From the NCBI RefSeq assembly GCF_963666545.1, contig NZ_OY762899.1, positions 2,356,001-2,420,000 of the forward strand: a stretch of DNA of 64,000 nucleotides, given 5' to 3'. This document shows, piece by piece, positions 37,314 through 45,113 of the stretch (the stretch's first letter is position 1; the number at the start of each line of letters is the position of its first letter). This DNA comes from an uncultured Bacteroides sp. Lineage in GTDB: Bacteria; Bacteroidota; Bacteroidia; Bacteroidales; Bacteroidaceae. The position numbers were made by a program, and so were the translations under genes. The notes below the pieces were generated by a model, which saw nothing but the letters and a program-made list of their open reading frames with translations, was not told the DNA's origin and did not search any database.

Positions 37314-37922
37314 ATGTTTATAGAGCAACCACCGCAATTTTTCCGGGCTCTGTATCCGGGTGCTCTATGGCGAATGGACCCAAATGAAAAGGCAGTATAC
37401 CTGACTTTTGATGATGGGCCCATTCCCGAAGTAACACCTTGGGTACTCGACCTTCTTGATAAATATGATATTAAAGCCACCTTTTTTATGGTAGGCGATA
37501 ACGTGCGTAAGCACCCAGAAGAATATAAAATGGTAGTGGAGCGAGGTCACCGCATAGGCAATCATACCTTTAACCACATTCGCGGCTTTGGATTTCTTAC
37601 TAAGAACTACATGGCCAACGCAGATAAGGCAAATGAAGTAATGCAAACAGATCTCTTTCGTCCTCCACATGGACACATGCGCTGGATGCAATATCTGGCA
37701 CTGAAGCGTCGATACAAGATAGTGATGTGGGATTTGGTAACACGAGACTACAGCAAGAAACTTCGTGGTCCTCAGGTGTTAGCCAATGTCATGAAATATG
37801 CCCGCAACGGCTCCATCATTACATTTCATGACTCTGTAAAATCGTGGAACAATATTCAATACGCCTTGCCACGCTCAATTGAATTCTTAAAAGAAGAAGG
37901 ATACGAGTTCAAACTCTTATAG
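37314..37922 (+). CDS. Polysaccharide deacetylase family protein
   Basis: 202 residues consisting of one NodB domain. YLTFDDGPIPEVTPW (about 24-38), GNHTFNHIRGFGF (about 83), LFRPPHGHMRW (about 117) and TFHDS (about 165) hold the catalytic Asp, metal-binding His pair and C-terminal His. It has no obvious signal peptide. The gene starts 1 base after the DUF2723 stop, so it is likely co-transcribed; a glycan-modifying link with that protein is possible. The query substrate (peptidoglycan or other glycan) is unknown. Confidence 0.88.
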   Translation: MFIEQPPQFFRALYPGALWRMDPNEKAVYLTFDDGPIPEVTPWVLDLLDKYDIKATFFMVGDNVRKHPEEYKMVVERGHRIGNHTFNHIRGFGFLTKNYMANADKANEVMQTDLFRPPHGHMRWMQYLALKRRYKIVMWDLVTRDYSKKLRGPQVLANVMKYARNGSIITFHDSVKSWNNIQYALPRSIEFLKEEGYEFKLL

Positions 37923-37932
37923 CGCAAACGTT

Positions 37933-38922
37933 ATGGAAGCTAAAAAAGCAGTGCAAGTTTCGACAATCATTGATGAAACTGCCACTTCAATTCGAGACGA
38001 ATACACCAACCGGATAAAAGCCGAAGCCTTGCGCCTCGGCTTTTCTGCATGTGGCATAGCACCAGCTGAACCCATAACACCCGAAGCGGAACAACATTTC
38101 AAAGAATGGCTATCAGCAGGCCAGCAAGGAGAAATGGCCTATATGGAGAACAATCTGGAGAAACGATATGACCCGCGGCTATTGGTGGAAGGAACCCGTA
38201 GTATCGTGTCCGTAGCTCTCAATTACTATCCACAACAACAACTACACAAAGATCAATATCAGTTTGCCTGGTATGCTTATGGCAAGGACTACCATGACGT
38301 GATGCGAGAAAAGATGAGCGCACTCTTCAGTTACATCAACGAACAGATTTGCCCCGTAAGCGGTCGCGTCTTCTGTGATACAGCTCCTGTACTCGATCGC
38401 TACTGGGCTTGGCGCGCAGGACTCGGATGGATAGGCAAGAATACCCAACTCATCATCCCCCGTGCAGGATCCACTTTCTTTTTAGGAGAACTCTTCCTCA
38501 ACATCGAGTTGGCTTATGGCACTCCACAAAAAAACCGTTGTGGCAATTGCAATCGTTGCCAACAAGCCTGCCCTACGCAAGCTTTTGAAGCTCCTTATAA
38601 ACTCAACGCCACTAAATGCCTATCCTATCTTACTATCGAGAACCGCAGCGAAATCCCACCGCAATATGCGTCTAAAATGGATGGCAGAATCTATGGATGT
38701 GACGAATGCCAACGCGTCTGCCCCTGGACTCGCTTTGCCACACCTTGCACCACCCCTGAGCTACAACCTAGTCAAGACTTTATGCTAATGAGTAAGGAAG
38801 ATTGGCATACACTAACCGAAGAACAATACCGTACCCTCTTCAAAGGAAGCGCCGTGAAGAGGGCTAAATATTCCGGTTTACTAAGAAATATTGAAGCAGC
38901 AGAGTCTACGAATCAGATCTAG
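37933..38922 (+). CDS. queG: Epoxyqueuosine reductase
   Basis: 329 residues. The last step of queuosine synthesis in tRNA, cobalamin dependent, with two [4Fe-4S] clusters: CGNCNRCQQACP (about 203-214) and CDECQRVCPW (about 256-265). The N-terminal substrate domain has GFSACGIAPAEP and the Q-loop region DRYWAWRAGLGWIGKNT. It starts 10 bases after the deacetylase gene. queA, encoding the preceding enzyme, is at 53765, so the queuosine pathway is split across the window. Confidence 0.94.
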   Translation: MEAKKAVQVSTIIDETATSIRDEYTNRIKAEALRLGFSACGIAPAEPITPEAEQHFKEWLSAGQQGEMAYMENNLEKRYDPRLLVEGTRSIVSVALNYYPQQQLHKDQYQFAWYAYGKDYHDVMREKMSALFSYINEQICPVSGRVFCDTAPVLDRYWAWRAGLGWIGKNTQLIIPRAGSTFFLGELFLNIELAYGTPQKNRCGNCNRCQQACPTQAFEAPYKLNATKCLSYLTIENRSEIPPQYASKMDGRIYGCDECQRVCPWTRFATPCTTPELQPSQDFMLMSKEDWHTLTEEQYRTLFKGSAVKRAKYSGLLRNIEAAESTNQI

Positions 38923-39050
38923 CGAAATACACCCAAAAATCGCATTTATAAAATTATAAGTTCTTTTAAGTCATTAAGACTGTTTTTTCAGTTGCAACTA
39001 TTGTTATTAATATCAAGTAGAATTCACTGCTTCCGAAAAAGCCACTGATA

Positions 39051-39569
39051 ATGAAACTATTTATAACTATCCTCTTCACACTATTCTCCACCATTTTCTC
39101 GTTGAGCATTAAAGCTCAGCAGACAGTGAAATCTGAGACCATAAATATTCCTGTCTATAATTATACTCAATTGGAGCCTATGCTTCACCCAAAAGCTGAC
39201 AATGATACTACTTACATTTTCAATTTTTGGGCTACCTACTGCATTCCCTGTATCAAAGAGCTGCCTTACTTCGAACAAATAGGGAAAGAATATGCTTCTA
39301 AAAAAGTAAAAGTTGTCCTGATTAGTATGGACTTCAAATCAAAAATAACCTCCCAAGTAATTCCTTTTATCAAGAAGCGAAAGGTGCAATCGCCTGTCAT
39401 CGTATTGAGCGACCCCGACGCCAACAGTTGGATTGACAAGGTGAACGCAACATGGAGCGGGGCACTGCCTGCCACGTTGATAGTAAAAGGGAACAGCCGG
39501 GAGTTTCACGAAAAATCATTTACGTATGATGAACTTCAAGTATTAACAATTAAATTTTTAAAACAATGA
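39051..39569 (+). CDS. Periplasmic TlpA-like thioredoxin
   Basis: 172 residues with a signal peptide (FITILFTLFSTIFSLSIKAQ). The thioredoxin-fold active site is Cys64-Ile-Pro-Cys67 in FWATYCIPCIKELPYF, followed by VKVVLISMDF and a cis-Pro in GALPATLIV. TlpA-type proteins reduce periplasmic disulfides. It is translationally coupled to the next thioredoxin-fold gene (ATGA at 39566-39569), which suggests that the two work together in redox control of the envelope. Confidence 0.88.
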   Translation: MKLFITILFTLFSTIFSLSIKAQQTVKSETINIPVYNYTQLEPMLHPKADNDTTYIFNFWATYCIPCIKELPYFEQIGKEYASKKVKVVLISMDFKSKITSQVIPFIKKRKVQSPVIVLSDPDANSWIDKVNATWSGALPATLIVKGNSREFHEKSFTYDELQVLTIKFLKQ

Positions 39570-40159
39570 AACGTATCGTTCTTCTAATAACACTCGTTCT
39601 CGCTGCATTTGCAGGTATCTCTGCCCAAGGTTACAAAGTTGGTGACACTGCGGCCGATTTCAAACTAAAAAACGTTGATAACAAGATGGTTTCTCTGGCA
39701 GATTTCTCAAAAGCCAAAGGTTTTATCATTGTGTTTACATGCAACCACTGCCCATATGCAAAAGCCTATGAACAGAGAATCGTTGCTTTAGACAAAAAAT
39801 ATAAAGCCAAAGGTTATCCGGTAATTGCCATTAACCCTAACAATCCGGCGACTGTGCCTGCCGATAGTTTTGAAGAAATGCAGAAACGCCATAAAGAAGC
39901 CGGATTTACCTTTCCTTATCTGTTTGATAACGGACAAAAGATATATCCCGTATATGGTGCTACCCGCACACCCCATGTATTCTTGTTAGAGAAAACAAAG
40001 AAAGGGAATGTAGTTCGCTACATAGGTGCCATCGACGACAATTACGAAGATGCTTCAGCAGTGAAAACACCTTATCTAGCCAACGCAGTAGATGCTTTGC
40101 TAGCAGGGAAAGAAGTAAACCCCAGCTCTACCAAAGCAATTGGTTGCGGTATAAAATAA
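39566..40159 (+). CDS. Periplasmic thioredoxin-fold (AhpC/TSA-like) protein
   Basis: 197 residues with a signal peptide (cleavage after ISAQ). The active site is Cys59-x2-Cys62 in FTCNHCPYAKAYEQ, in the family of thioredoxin-like proteins related to peroxiredoxins. DFKLKNVDNKMVSLADF opens the domain, and GATRTPHVFLLE carries the cis-Pro. It overlaps the TlpA-like gene by four bases. The C-terminus ends in Cys-Gly-Ile-Lys. Likely a disulfide reductase; direct peroxidase activity is doubtful because of the CxxC. Confidence 0.86.
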   Translation: MKRIVLLITLVLAAFAGISAQGYKVGDTAADFKLKNVDNKMVSLADFSKAKGFIIVFTCNHCPYAKAYEQRIVALDKKYKAKGYPVIAINPNNPATVPADSFEEMQKRHKEAGFTFPYLFDNGQKIYPVYGATRTPHVFLLEKTKKGNVVRYIGAIDDNYEDASAVKTPYLANAVDALLAGKEVNPSSTKAIGCGIK

Positions 40160-40220
40160 AGTACTTCTTTCTGCGGAAAACAGCTATAGATTCTTTTTAA
40201 AACAGCTGTTCACACACAAC

Positions 40221-40303
40221 AACATCCCCATGTTGTCTATAAAAACATCCTCATGTTCAATTACATAACATCCGGATGTTTTATAGAAGAACATGGGGAT
40301 GTT
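40221..40303. repeat. Four palindromic units at an exact 23-bp period
   Basis: Four 14-bp units of the form AACAT-N4-ATGTT lie at 40221, 40244, 40267 and 40290; their centres are CCCC, CCTC, CCGG and GGGG. Each is separated by a 9-base spacer. The third is a perfect palindrome, and the fourth is the exact reverse complement of the first, so the block also folds as one long dyad. A related perfect palindrome AACAGCTGTT (40201-40210) is centred 22 bases before the first unit, within a direct repeat AAAACAGCT (40177 and 40199). It could be an operator array or an element remnant; no protein partner is identified. Confidence 0.7.
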
Positions 40304-40368
40304 CTTTGGATGCAAGTTGCGAGAAAAAGAAGGTTAAAAAGAACGTTTATAAAGAGAAAGCATATACA

Positions 40369-40606
40369 TCAGTACTCAGCCCTTTCAAACCATTCTTTAG
40401 AAGAAGAAGCTCTCAAGCGACTTGCTATTGCTTTCTCAGGCAATTGCGCTTTTAAGTGTACTGCAATTTTCCATCAATATGCTTGAAAATATCAAAACGA
40501 TAGCCATTCTCTAATTGAATATCCAAAAAAATCAGAGTCTTCTTCAATGTAGCTCTCTCAGAAATTGGGCTGTAAGTTTTTCATCTTCAACTATCACTAC
40601 GTTCAT
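40369..40606 (-). pseudogene. Decayed LytTR-family response regulator gene
   Basis: Reading leftwards, the ATG at 40606 overlaps the kinase stop (ATGA), and the first residues MNVVIVEDEKLTAQFLREL are the start of a receiver domain, ended by a TGA. After a frame change, LKKTLIFLDIQLENGYRF is the phosphorylation-site region of a receiver, soon ended by TAA. In a third frame, KAIASRLRASSSKEWFERAEY resembles the usual C-terminus of LytTR regulators, ending at 40369. About two thirds of a normal ~240-residue regulator is missing, so the gene has decayed by several deletions and frameshifts. Confidence 0.75.
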
Positions 40607-41577
40607 CTTTTAATTAATTTCAGCCTTACTTCAAACGCTTCGTCGGTATGTGTCACTATTACTCCACCTTGCACGTCTAAGAAGCGATAGCGCTTAGCTA
40701 TGTTAGCTAGACCAAAACCCGATGGTACTGTTTCGGTTAGTCTTGGCCGTATATTGTTCTTCACAGAGAGATATATTCCATCAGCGCAGGTAATAGAAAT
40801 TAATAGTGGACTAGTTGATGACAAGCTATTGTGCTTAAAACAATTTTCGAGCACAATCTGTAGGCTAAGTGTCGGAATAAAATAGATACCTAAAGATACT
40901 TCATCAATATCCATCGAAACTTTCACTCCTCCATCATTTCTAGATTCAACTAAGAATAAATAAGATCTCAAAACGCCCAACTCCTCAGATAGTGCAACGG
41001 TAGGAGATTCATTGTACTGGAGCGTTTGCCTATAAAAGTCGGATAAACTCATAACAAATCGTTCCGAATCCGGATGTTTACTGCGGACCATCATTCGCAA
41101 CGTATTCAATGAATTGAAAAGGAAATGAGGATCGACCCTTGTTCTTAACTCTAGTAACTGTACTCTATAATTTTCAGCCTGCACTTCTTGCTTCTCGAGT
41201 TGCAAACGAGCAATATCAGCATTGGCCGCAAGCACACGCTGTACAATAAGAAATAGAGCCGAAACTGAGAATAATTTTAATATCAGATTCCATCGAATAG
41301 GCTCCCATGCATTAAAAAGAAGAAGAGTTGAGAAAACATAAGCAAAAGTAGATCCAACTACTACAGCAATCACAATCCGTAAGACTCTATATTTCACTCG
41401 AGAATGAGATGCTCTTTCTAATAAATGCCACAAAAAATAAAGCAAGACTGAAGCTAAAAACCATCGATGAAAGACATCAAGGTTAAACTCAAACACCTCT
41501 ACATTAGAAAATAAGTGCAATACCGGCAAAAAGACAGCCATTGCCACAGGTAACATGATATTTTTTAAACGTTCCAT
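40603..41577 (-). CDS. LytS/YehU-type sensor histidine kinase
   Basis: 324 residues. Four N-terminal membrane helices (about 8-115), a coiled-coil linker with Gln/Glu (about 118-140), then the HisKA_5 box RVDPHFLFNSLNTL with His151, the N box LQIVLENCFKHN and the G box GFGLANIAKRY. The upstream ATGs to 41652 read through non-coding sequence, so MERLKN at 41577 is preferred. The partner regulator gene immediately downstream is a pseudogene and the ABC gene upstream is a remnant, so this kinase appears orphaned. The frame is intact, but it may be in decay. Confidence 0.85.
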   Translation of the reverse strand: MERLKNIMLPVAMAVFLPVLHLFSNVEVFEFNLDVFHRWFLASVLLYFLWHLLERASHSRVKYRVLRIVIAVVVGSTFAYVFSTLLLFNAWEPIRWNLILKLFSVSALFLIVQRVLAANADIARLQLEKQEVQAENYRVQLLELRTRVDPHFLFNSLNTLRMMVRSKHPDSERFVMSLSDFYRQTLQYNESPTVALSEELGVLRSYLFLVESRNDGGVKVSMDIDEVSLGIYFIPTLSLQIVLENCFKHNSLSSTSPLLISITCADGIYLSVKNNIRPRLTETVPSGFGLANIAKRYRFLDVQGGVIVTHTDEAFEVRLKLIKR

Positions 41578-41684
41578 ATTTAGTTCATAATTAATGTATA
41601 GTGATATTATAGTATTATTACTACCCGGCTTTGGACATAAGCTCCTGAGCATAGAGAAGAATACTCAGAAATATAAATAATTGG

Positions 41685-41783
41685 TCATAACCTAGTATAA
41701 CGAACAATCCTTTCATCCACAAGTTCAATAATACGGTCAGAATTACAAGCAAAATCATCGTCGTGCGTAACTACTATAATCGT
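41685..41783 (-). pseudogene. C-terminal remnant of an ABC transporter ATP-binding protein
   Basis: On the minus strand an open stretch reads TIIVVTHDDDFACNSDRI followed by IELVDERIVRY and a stop. VTHD is the switch-His loop, and SDRIIEL-VDERIV is the usual end of MacB/LolD-like ATPases. No Walker or signature motif precedes it, and the frame is closed upstream, so only the tail remains. It lies just upstream of the LytS kinase gene, where such transporters often sit. Confidence 0.65.
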
Positions 41784-41810
41784 TTATGGTCAACTATTGC
41801 GAACAAAAAA

Positions 41811-41843
41811 TGCGGATGCTTTTCTTTTGGAAAAGCATCCGCA
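41811..41843 (-). terminator. Terminator of the kdu operon
   Basis: TGCGGATGCTTTTC (41811-41824) pairs perfectly with GAAAAGCATCCGCA (41830-41843), with a 5-base loop. Read leftwards it is followed by T-rich sequence. It lies 37 bases after the DUF4861 gene. Confidence 0.85.
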
Positions 41844-41880
41844 CTGCAATATAAAAAGGTATATTCTCTCTATTAATGGA

Positions 41881-43122
41881 TTACTTGATGGTCACTGTTA
41901 ATGGATTGCGCACCTTTTGGGCGTAGCTAGCCACATATTTATTCCAACCTGCAGCATCTTTGATGCCGGCCTTACTCCAAGCAGCACCCCAATAGTAAGT
42001 ATAGTCTGAACCGGGTTCATAGTCACTGATGGCAAGTACATGTCCGTCGGCTCCTCCTCTTTCGGCTTTTTCCTTAGCAGAGAAAAGCACAGACTTAGCT
42101 TCTTTTACATAGGCGGGGAAAGCAGCTCCTACAAAAATCTTGCCGTTATCATTGTTCACGTTATCTGTAGGGTCAACGTAAGTGATATAGCCATTCTTAG
42201 CATCAGCGACCACTTGTCCGTCAGGCTCATGAAGAACGATTCCTGTAGCTACCGGAATTGCCTCTTTGAGGTTCGAGTAAGCGATAACGGCTTTGTTCAT
42301 ATACGAACCCGCATCAAGGGTGATGACACGAGTTTCTACAACAGCAGCATCACCTTTCACTGTCAAAGGATTATAAACCAGCTTCACCGTAAAACGTAGC
42401 GGGCCATTATCCAGAATTTCTTGTGTTTTATAGCAATACGGATAGATGATGGTATCACCCGCCATCAAAGCTGCCGTTCCGCCACCGAGCGTAGGACCTA
42501 CCTTATAACAATCCAAACCATTACCATGATCTACATGATAAGACGTTTCCGCACGAAGAGCTTTAGATGCTTCAGGAGCAATCGTTTTTAAACTATCTAT
42601 CTTTGCCAATGTGGCCGGATTAAGTTCCATCGCATAACGAGCCTCAACAACAGGGTCGGTAGTAGCACGTTTCGCCCATACGTCATATCCGTAAGCTTTT
42701 TCTCCCGTAGCTTGCAAGGCAGGGCCGTAAGTGCGAAAAGCAACAAGATCGTTCTCCCAAGCCACATCGTCCACACGCTCAGGATAATACTTGCCACAAG
42801 CTTTTACACCAAAAACTTCGGGCGTACCTGCCTGAACGGTATAAGTAGCCACACCATCGGCTTTCACGTTTGCCTGAAAGATTAGTTTTTCATCATACGT
42901 AATCTGATAGGGAACTTGTTGCCCATCAGCATTGAGTACCACAATCTGAGCAGTGTCGGCTAACTTCAATCTGTTAGCAACCTCGCCCATCGCCACCTCT
43001 ACCATCTCGTTGTCACGATCGAAAGCAGTAGGGTTAGCTACCGTTACTGTTACCACGGTTTTGCTTTCAACGCACGAGGCTATAAAAAAAGCGCCCATCA
43101 ATAAATATAAAAACTTTTTCAT
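41881..43122 (-). CDS. DUF4861 family lipoprotein (uronate-locus protein)
   Basis: 413 residues from ATG 43122; longer reading to 43224 has no signal and is rejected. MKKFLYLLMGAFFIASCVES is a lipoprotein signal with Cys about 17. The mature part is beta-rich, with VTVTVANPTAFDRDNEMVEV at the start and CGKYYPERVDDVAWENDLVA about residue 105, characteristic of DUF4861. These proteins occur with KduI/KduD and polysaccharide-lyase genes and are suspected glycan-acting or sugar-binding proteins; no activity is established in what I know. It is last in the kduI-kduD operon. Confidence 0.82.
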   Translation of the reverse strand: MKKFLYLLMGAFFIASCVESKTVVTVTVANPTAFDRDNEMVEVAMGEVANRLKLADTAQIVVLNADGQQVPYQITYDEKLIFQANVKADGVATYTVQAGTPEVFGVKACGKYYPERVDDVAWENDLVAFRTYGPALQATGEKAYGYDVWAKRATTDPVVEARYAMELNPATLAKIDSLKTIAPEASKALRAETSYHVDHGNGLDCYKVGPTLGGGTAALMAGDTIIYPYCYKTQEILDNGPLRFTVKLVYNPLTVKGDAAVVETRVITLDAGSYMNKAVIAYSNLKEAIPVATGIVLHEPDGQVVADAKNGYITYVDPTDNVNNDNGKIFVGAAFPAYVKEAKSVLFSAKEKAERGGADGHVLAISDYEPGSDYTYYWGAAWSKAGIKDAAGWNKYVASYAQKVRNPLTVTIK

Positions 43123-43230
43123 GAAATAGAATATAAATGGTATAACATAAAGGAAAGAAACAAAGAAGGAGTTAAAGCTATCAAGAAAAGCCCTCGATAA
43201 TTTTAACTCCTTAAAAAAGTTCAAGCCGAA

Positions 43231-44025
43231 TTACTTAGGCTGTTTGCCGATGTAAGCCAAGATACCTCCATCTACGTAGAGTACATGACCGTTTACAAAA
43301 TCGGATGCTTCTGATGCCAAGAACACAGCAGGTCCCATAAGATCCTCGGGAGTTCCCCAACGGGCAGCAGGAGTTTTAGCGATGATGAAAGAATCGAAAG
43401 GATGACGTGAGCCATCAGCTTGTGTTTCTCTCAATGGAGCTGTTTGCGGAGTAGCAATGTAACCAGGGCCGATGCCGTTACACTGGATATTAAACTCACC
43501 ATATTCTGAAGCAATGTTACGGGTAAGCATCTTCAAACCACCTTTGGCTGCCGCATAAGCAGAAACCGTTTCGCGGCCAAGTTCACTCATCATAGAGCAG
43601 ATATTAATAATCTTGCCATGACCTTTCTTAATCATTGAAGGAATAACCGCTTTTGACACGATAAACGGACCATTAAGATCGATATCAATCACTTGACGGA
43701 ATTCTGCAGCACTCATTTCAATCATCGGGATACGTTTAATGATACCGGCATTGTTAACCAAGATATCAATTACGCCTACTTCTTTTTCAATTTGAGCTAC
43801 CATAGCGTTTACGCCATCTTCGTTAGTTACGTCGCATACGTATCCATGAGCTTTAATACCTTCAGCAGTATAAGCAGCCAAGCCTTTGTCTACCAATTCC
43901 TGTTTGATATCATTGAACACAATAGTGGCACCTGCCTTAGCAAATCCGGTTGCAATAGAAAATCCGATGCCGTAAGCAGCACCTGTTACAAGCGCAACCT
44001 TACCTTCTAATGAAAAATTTACCAT
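43231..44025 (-). CDS. kduD: 2-dehydro-3-deoxy-D-gluconate 5-dehydrogenase
   Basis: 264 residues, classical SDR: VTGAAYGIGFSIA (about 13-25) binds NAD, NNAG at 91-94, catalytic Ser144, Tyr157 and Lys161 (SAYAAAKGG). It reduces 3-deoxy-D-glycero-2,5-hexodiulosonate, the KduI product, to 2-keto-3-deoxygluconate. That places it in the breakdown of unsaturated uronates from pectin or glycosaminoglycans. It lies between kduI (38 bases upstream) and the DUF4861 gene. Confidence 0.92.
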   Translation of the reverse strand: MVNFSLEGKVALVTGAAYGIGFSIATGFAKAGATIVFNDIKQELVDKGLAAYTAEGIKAHGYVCDVTNEDGVNAMVAQIEKEVGVIDILVNNAGIIKRIPMIEMSAAEFRQVIDIDLNGPFIVSKAVIPSMIKKGHGKIINICSMMSELGRETVSAYAAAKGGLKMLTRNIASEYGEFNIQCNGIGPGYIATPQTAPLRETQADGSRHPFDSFIIAKTPAARWGTPEDLMGPAVFLASEASDFVNGHVLYVDGGILAYIGKQPK

Positions 44026-44063
44026 CTTCTTATATTATATTAAAAATTAGGATCTATCGTTTT

Positions 44064-44906
44064 TTATTTCAAATCAGTAATCAGAGAGAAGTCCTGATCA
44101 CCATAATCAAGGTTTTCGCCTCCCATACCCCAAATGAAAGTATAATTGTGGGTTGCTGCAGCCGAATGAATAGACCATTCGGGAGAAAGTACGGCCTGAT
44201 CGCTTTTCATCCATACGTGGCGGGTTTCGTCTACTTCGCCCATAAAGTGACACACAGAATGATCTTCGGGAACTTCAAAATAGAAGTAAGCTTCCATACG
44301 ACGAGAATGAACATGAGCCGGCATGGTATTCCACACACTACCCGGAGCAAGTTCGGTCATACCCATTTGCAATTGACAGGTAGGTAGCACTTGGTTCACA
44401 AGCATCTTGTTTATATTACGGTGATTAGAACCTTCAAGAGAACCCATTTCCGCCACTACGGCATCGCTCTTAGTCACCTTCTTATCGGGATAGTTCCTAT
44501 GAGCTGTCAGAGAATTGAAATAGAATTTGGCAGGATGCTCCGCATCTTTGCTTTCGAAAGTCACTTCTCTATCGCCAGAGCCTAAGTAAAGAGCTTCTTT
44601 ATAATCAAGTTCAAACACCGCGTCACCTGCTTTCACAACACCCGGGCCTCCTACATTGAAAATACCCATTTCACGACGGGTGAGGAAGAAAGGAGCTTTC
44701 AACGGATCGATAGCCTCAAGTTTCAACACTTCAACAACAGGCATTGCGCCTCCTACTACCATGCGATCATACATGGAATAGATCATATTTACTTCATTAA
44801 CTGCAAATACTCTTTCGATAAGGAAATCTTTACGAATTCTCTTAGTGTCATAGCTTTTTGCATCTTCAGGATGCGCAGCATAACGGATTTCATAGTTTGT
44901 TTTCAT
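44064..44906 (-). CDS. kduI: 5-dehydro-4-deoxy-D-glucuronate isomerase
   Basis: 280 residues of the KduI cupin family, converting 5-keto-4-deoxyuronate to diketo-deoxygluconate. The metal-binding motif NTMPAHVHSRRMEAYFYFE (about 192-210) holds two His and a Glu, and the ending THNYTFIWGMGGENLDY is typical. Length equals the family norm (~280). It is the first gene of the operon, with a -7 box about 44 bases before the ATG. Lyases and uptake genes are not in this window. Confidence 0.94.
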   Translation of the reverse strand: MKTNYEIRYAAHPEDAKSYDTKRIRKDFLIERVFAVNEVNMIYSMYDRMVVGGAMPVVEVLKLEAIDPLKAPFFLTRREMGIFNVGGPGVVKAGDAVFELDYKEALYLGSGDREVTFESKDAEHPAKFYFNSLTAHRNYPDKKVTKSDAVVAEMGSLEGSNHRNINKMLVNQVLPTCQLQMGMTELAPGSVWNTMPAHVHSRRMEAYFYFEVPEDHSVCHFMGEVDETRHVWMKSDQAVLSPEWSIHSAAATHNYTFIWGMGGENLDYGDQDFSLITDLK

Positions 44907-44949
44907 ACTATTTCAATATATAAATGATTCATCGTTTACGTACACAATG

Positions 44950-44957
44950 CAAAGATA
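44950..44957 (-). promoter_or_regulatory. -7 box for the kduI-kduD-DUF4861 operon
   Basis: TATCTTTG on the minus strand, perfect match to TAnnTTTG, 44 bases before the kduI ATG. A clear -33 box at the usual distance is not seen. Confidence 0.6.
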
Positions 44958-45075
44958 ACAAAAGAAACGAGCAAAATGGAGTAATAATATCCTTATTATC
45001 TCTGCTTTTTGTCCTTAAATAGATTGGATTTGATTTGTTTAACAAAATATAATACGAACAGGATGAGCGTATTAC

Positions 45076-45113
45076 GGCTCAGTTTATCTTCTTGGGGATT
45101 TAACATTTGATTA
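45076..45113. repeat. Left terminal inverted repeat of the IS
   Basis: 38 bp matching the right end at 46472-46509 with mismatches only at positions 3 and 7 from the tip. The inner 31 bp, from TTTATCTTC inward, are identical. Confidence 0.92.

Noticed and set aside
40200-40310. CRISPR array
   Set aside because: Repeats are 14 bp with 9-bp spacers and inverted copies, far from CRISPR dimensions; no cas genes are near.
40253-40486. 77-residue open frame on the plus strand
   Set aside because: It starts inside the palindrome array and runs against the response-regulator remnant; its protein has no signal, domain or ribosome site.
43123-43224. Longer N-terminus for the DUF4861 protein
   Set aside because: The lipoprotein signal begins at 43122; an extension would bury it.
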